Source: Porphyrobacter sp.
Lineage (GTDB): Bacteria; Pseudomonadota; Alphaproteobacteria; Sphingomonadales; Sphingomonadaceae
NCBI GenBank assembly: GCA_014359685.1
Contig: JACIYY010000245.1
Span: 1-8,393 of the forward strand
Reading direction: 5' to 3'
Length of the DNA stretch: 8,393 nucleotides
The position numbers and the translations under genes were made by a program. Of this stretch, positions 6,488-8,393 are shown piece after piece; position 1 is the stretch's first letter, and every line of letters starts with the position of its first letter. The notes beneath the pieces were generated by a model. That model was not told the origin of the DNA. It worked only from the letters and a program-made list of their open reading frames with translations, and did not search any database.

Positions 6488-7407
6488 GCGCGACGGGCGC
6501 GCCACAGGCGCCACAGCAGGCCGGGCGCCGCCAGCAGCGGATGCCGTTCCCGCCACGGCGTCAGCGGCACCGCGATCCCGGTGTGCCGCTCGACCTTCCA
6601 CGCGGCATAACGGGCCGCCCCGTCGAAGGTCGCCGCCGCGCGCAGCAGCCGCAGCGCATTCAGCGCCTTGCCCCAGCGCCGCCGCCGCGCCCACCAGCGG
6701 AGGATGGCCTGCCGCTCGTGCGTGCCGAGCCGGGGCGCCAGCACGGCGCCGGGCACCGCCCCCTGGCCATCGACCGCAATTCCCGCCTGCGCCAGCGCCG
6801 CCTCCAGCAGGGTGCGATAATGGGCGGGGTCGGCGGCGAGGATCGCGTCCTCGCGCCCCGGCGCCTCCACCCGCAATTCGGCGCGATAGGTGGCGCGGAA
6901 CAGGGCGCGCCAGTAATCCGGATGGGTGCCGCGATCGGGCCCCAGCGCCACCGCCAGCCGGGCGGCGGTGCGGGCGCAGGCGGCAATAGCGGCGCGCACC
7001 TGCGCGGCCTCCTCAGCCCCGCTCGCCCACACCAGCGCGCTCGGCTGGACGAAGCGGGCCCAGATGGTGGTGTCGAGCGAGGCACCGGAGGCGGCATGGG
7101 CGAAGGTCGCCAGCCGCATCGTCGCCACCTTGGCGCGCAGCGTTCCGCCGGCGAAGGGCTGCTCCAGATAGGAAACCAGCGGCCACAGCCCCCGCTCGCG
7201 CGGGCCGGGCAGCAGGACGTAGAAATCGAGCACCCCGTCGAGCGACCCGGTCCGCAGGTTGGAGCCGTAGAACAGCACCGCGACAGCGCCCGCCGTGCGC
7301 GCCAGTTCGGTCGCCAGCCCGGTGATCGCCGGATGGACCGGACCCGCGGCGACGCCGCTGTCGATGCCGGGTACCACGCCGCGCGTCGCGCGAACGGCGG
7401 CGGTCAC
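6469..7407 (-). CDS. Nucleotidyltransferase-like protein resembling Tam41 (CDP-diacylglycerol synthase)
   Basis: The 312-residue protein has a motif series resembling the mitochondrial phosphatidate cytidylyltransferase Tam41/Mmp37: LFYGSNLR (45-52), the counterpart of the family's YGSG; LDGVLDFYVLL (56-66), with Asp61 where the nucleotidyltransferase fold puts a metal-binding acidic residue; KVATMRL (93-99); IWARFVQPSALVW (115-127), like the 'W..LY.AGR..KPV' segment; and YWRALFRATYRAELRVEAPG (165-184), like the 'GD.R....EN' segment. The C-terminus is Arg/Trp-rich and may touch the membrane; no signal peptide or clear transmembrane helix is seen. Tam41 makes CDP-diacylglycerol from phosphatidic acid and CTP; the same activity here is inference. 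The start is GTG 7407, overlapping the lipid kinase stop as GTGA; no earlier start is available without running into that gene, and no strong ribosome site is visible, so translation is probably coupled. Another nucleotidyltransferase subgroup is possible. Confidence 0.7.
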   Translation of the reverse strand: MTAAVRATRGVVPGIDSGVAAGPVHPAITGLATELARTAGAVAVLFYGSNLRTGSLDGVLDFYVLLPGPRERGLWPLVSYLEQPFAGGTLRAKVATMRLATFAHAASGASLDTTIWARFVQPSALVWASGAEEAAQVRAAIAACARTAARLAVALGPDRGTHPDYWRALFRATYRAELRVEAPGREDAILAADPAHYRTLLEAALAQAGIAVDGQGAVPGAVLAPRLGTHERQAILRWWARRRRWGKALNALRLLRAAATFDGAARYAAWKVERHTGIAVPLTPWRERHPLLAAPGLLWRLWRARRAQLPEK

Positions 7408-8393
7408 GGTGCGACGAAGCGCAGCTTCGGACCGGCGGCGATGCGATAGCGCCCGGCCGGGAACGCCTCTCCGTCGAGAATGAAGCGCTCGTTCAGTTCC
7501 ACCTCGAAGGCGCTGCCGCCGATCAGGTGATAGCCGCGCTGCCCGAGATGGCGGCTCGCCAAGCCGCTCAGCATCAGCGGCGCGCGCAGCAGCAGGCTGG
7601 GCCGCGCCACGTCCACCAGCGCCATGCGCAGCGCGCCTGCGACCTTGCGGAACGGGCGCAAGCCTGCGGGCAGGCGATCGAGCGTGGAGGCGAACAGCAG
7701 GTATCGCTGGTCCTCACGCCCGCGCCCGCTATGCGGCACCGGCCGGCCGGTATCGTCGCGCACCACCATCGGCGTTGCGCGGCGCCAGCGATCGTCCGCC
7801 CCGCCGAGCAGCGCCCGCAGCAGCGTCCACGCCGTGGTCACCGCCACGGCCGCCGCGTTGAAGACGCCCCTGCGATGCGATTCCTGGGCCAGTCCGACGG
7901 CGTCCGAATAGAGGCCGGCGCCGAGGACGAAGCCGATCACGCGCGCATCGGCATTGTCGGCCTGCGATACGATCAGCGGCCGGCGCTGGACGATCCGCCC
8001 TTCCCCGGCCGCGCGCAGAGCCTCTTCCATCGTCCAGGTGCTCGGCAGGCCGAGATCGTGGGCCAGTGCGTTGGTCTTGCCGCTGGGCATCACGATCAGC
8101 GGCGGCCAGCAATCGCCAAAATAGTCCGCCCCGCAGGTCAGCACGTCGCGGACCGTGCCGTCGCCGCCATCGACCACCAGATAGTCGATCCGTTGTTCGG
8201 CAAAGCGGGCGAGGATGGCGCGGATCGCGCGCCGCTTCACAGGCGTCTCGACCAGCAGCGTGGCGCGGCCGGTCCAGGCCGGCTGGCTGGCGCCGCCGCG
8301 ACGGCTGTGCGGATTGCGGATCACCCCCACCAGCGGGACCCGCCGCGTCGAGGGGGACAACCGGCCGGCCAGCGCGCGGGCGACCGGCGGTGG
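7404..8393 (-). CDS. Diacylglycerol kinase family lipid kinase, 5' end at or beyond window edge
   Basis: The protein carries the catalytic hallmarks of the diacylglycerol/lipid kinase family (DagK/YegS-like): VGVIRNPHSRR near the N-terminus, LVVDGGDGTVRDVL with the nucleotide-binding GGDGT, PLIVMPSGKTNALAHDLGLP in place of the usual PLGT-N segment, and a C-terminal lipid-kinase beta-sandwich ending in FILDGE, AGRYRIAAGPKLRF. Such soluble or membrane-associated enzymes phosphorylate diacylglycerol or related lipids with ATP, typically giving phosphatidic acid; the substrate here is not known. The frame is open to the right edge. The only start in reach is TTG 8360, with no Shine-Dalgarno (GCCGGCCGG upstream), so the true start may lie outside; from TTG it would be 318 residues, close to normal length. 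Its TGA overlaps the start of the Tam41-like gene (GTGA), making a two-gene unit. Family certain, start uncertain. Confidence 0.88.
   Translation of the reverse strand, partial: PPPVARALAGRLSPSTRRVPLVGVIRNPHSRRGGASQPAWTGRATLLVETPVKRRAIRAILARFAEQRIDYLVVDGGDGTVRDVLTCGADYFGDCWPPLIVMPSGKTNALAHDLGLPSTWTMEEALRAAGEGRIVQRRPLIVSQADNADARVIGFVLGAGLYSDAVGLAQESHRRGVFNAAAVAVTTAWTLLRALLGGADDRWRRATPMVVRDDTGRPVPHSGRGREDQRYLLFASTLDRLPAGLRPFRKVAGALRMALVDVARPSLLLRAPLMLSGLASRHLGQRGYHLIGGSAFEVELNERFILDGEAFPAGRYRIAAGPKLRFVAP

Noticed and set aside
6097..7449. 450-codon plus-strand open frame crossing the DUF2141 and Tam41-like genes
   Set aside because: It spans two real genes in the wrong frame or strand and has an Arg/Gln/Gly-rich shadow composition.

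Overview
The window is very GC-rich with compact, often overlapping genes. Gene content and protein style fit an alphaproteobacterium, most likely Sphingomonadales (a Sphingomonas-like genome); this is inference from family resemblance, with no database search behind it.

Left part (1-4779, all minus strand, transcribed right to left): rpe (ribulose-phosphate 3-epimerase), a heparinase II/III-like protein, purH (the bifunctional enzyme of the last two purine steps), a tiny one-helix membrane ORF, and msrA (methionine sulfoxide reductase A, cut by the left window edge). rpe/heparinase and heparinase/purH overlap by ATGA, and the small ORF and msrA share TGATG, so this looks like one translationally coupled operon mixing sugar-phosphate, wall-associated, purine and oxidative-repair functions. 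From memory, rpe-heparinase-purH is a recurrent alphaproteobacterial gene order.

Middle (4780-5992): a decayed spot. A plus-strand class I SAM methyltransferase starts well, then suffers a frameshift near 5523 and breaks off near 5565. It runs tail-to-tail into a minus-strand family-2 glycosyltransferase that keeps only about its first 85 residues. The 3' ends of both genes are missing at the same point, as expected if one deletion (or another rearrangement) joined two once complete convergent genes, probably from a surface-polysaccharide locus. The 178 bases to the right hold no gene, only a small hairpin and a 13-base palindrome.

Right part (5993-8393): a plus-strand gene for a secreted DUF2141 protein converges on, and overlaps by 19 bases, a minus-strand pair joined by a GTGA overlap: a diacylglycerol-kinase-family lipid kinase (5' end at or beyond the right edge) followed by a nucleotidyltransferase-like protein that resembles the mitochondrial CDP-diacylglycerol synthase Tam41. 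A lipid kinase that could make phosphatidic acid, coupled to a protein that could turn it into CDP-diacylglycerol, is the most interesting functional idea in the window, but it rests on motif reading only.

No tRNA, rRNA, CRISPR array, insertion sequence or convincing intrinsic terminator was seen.
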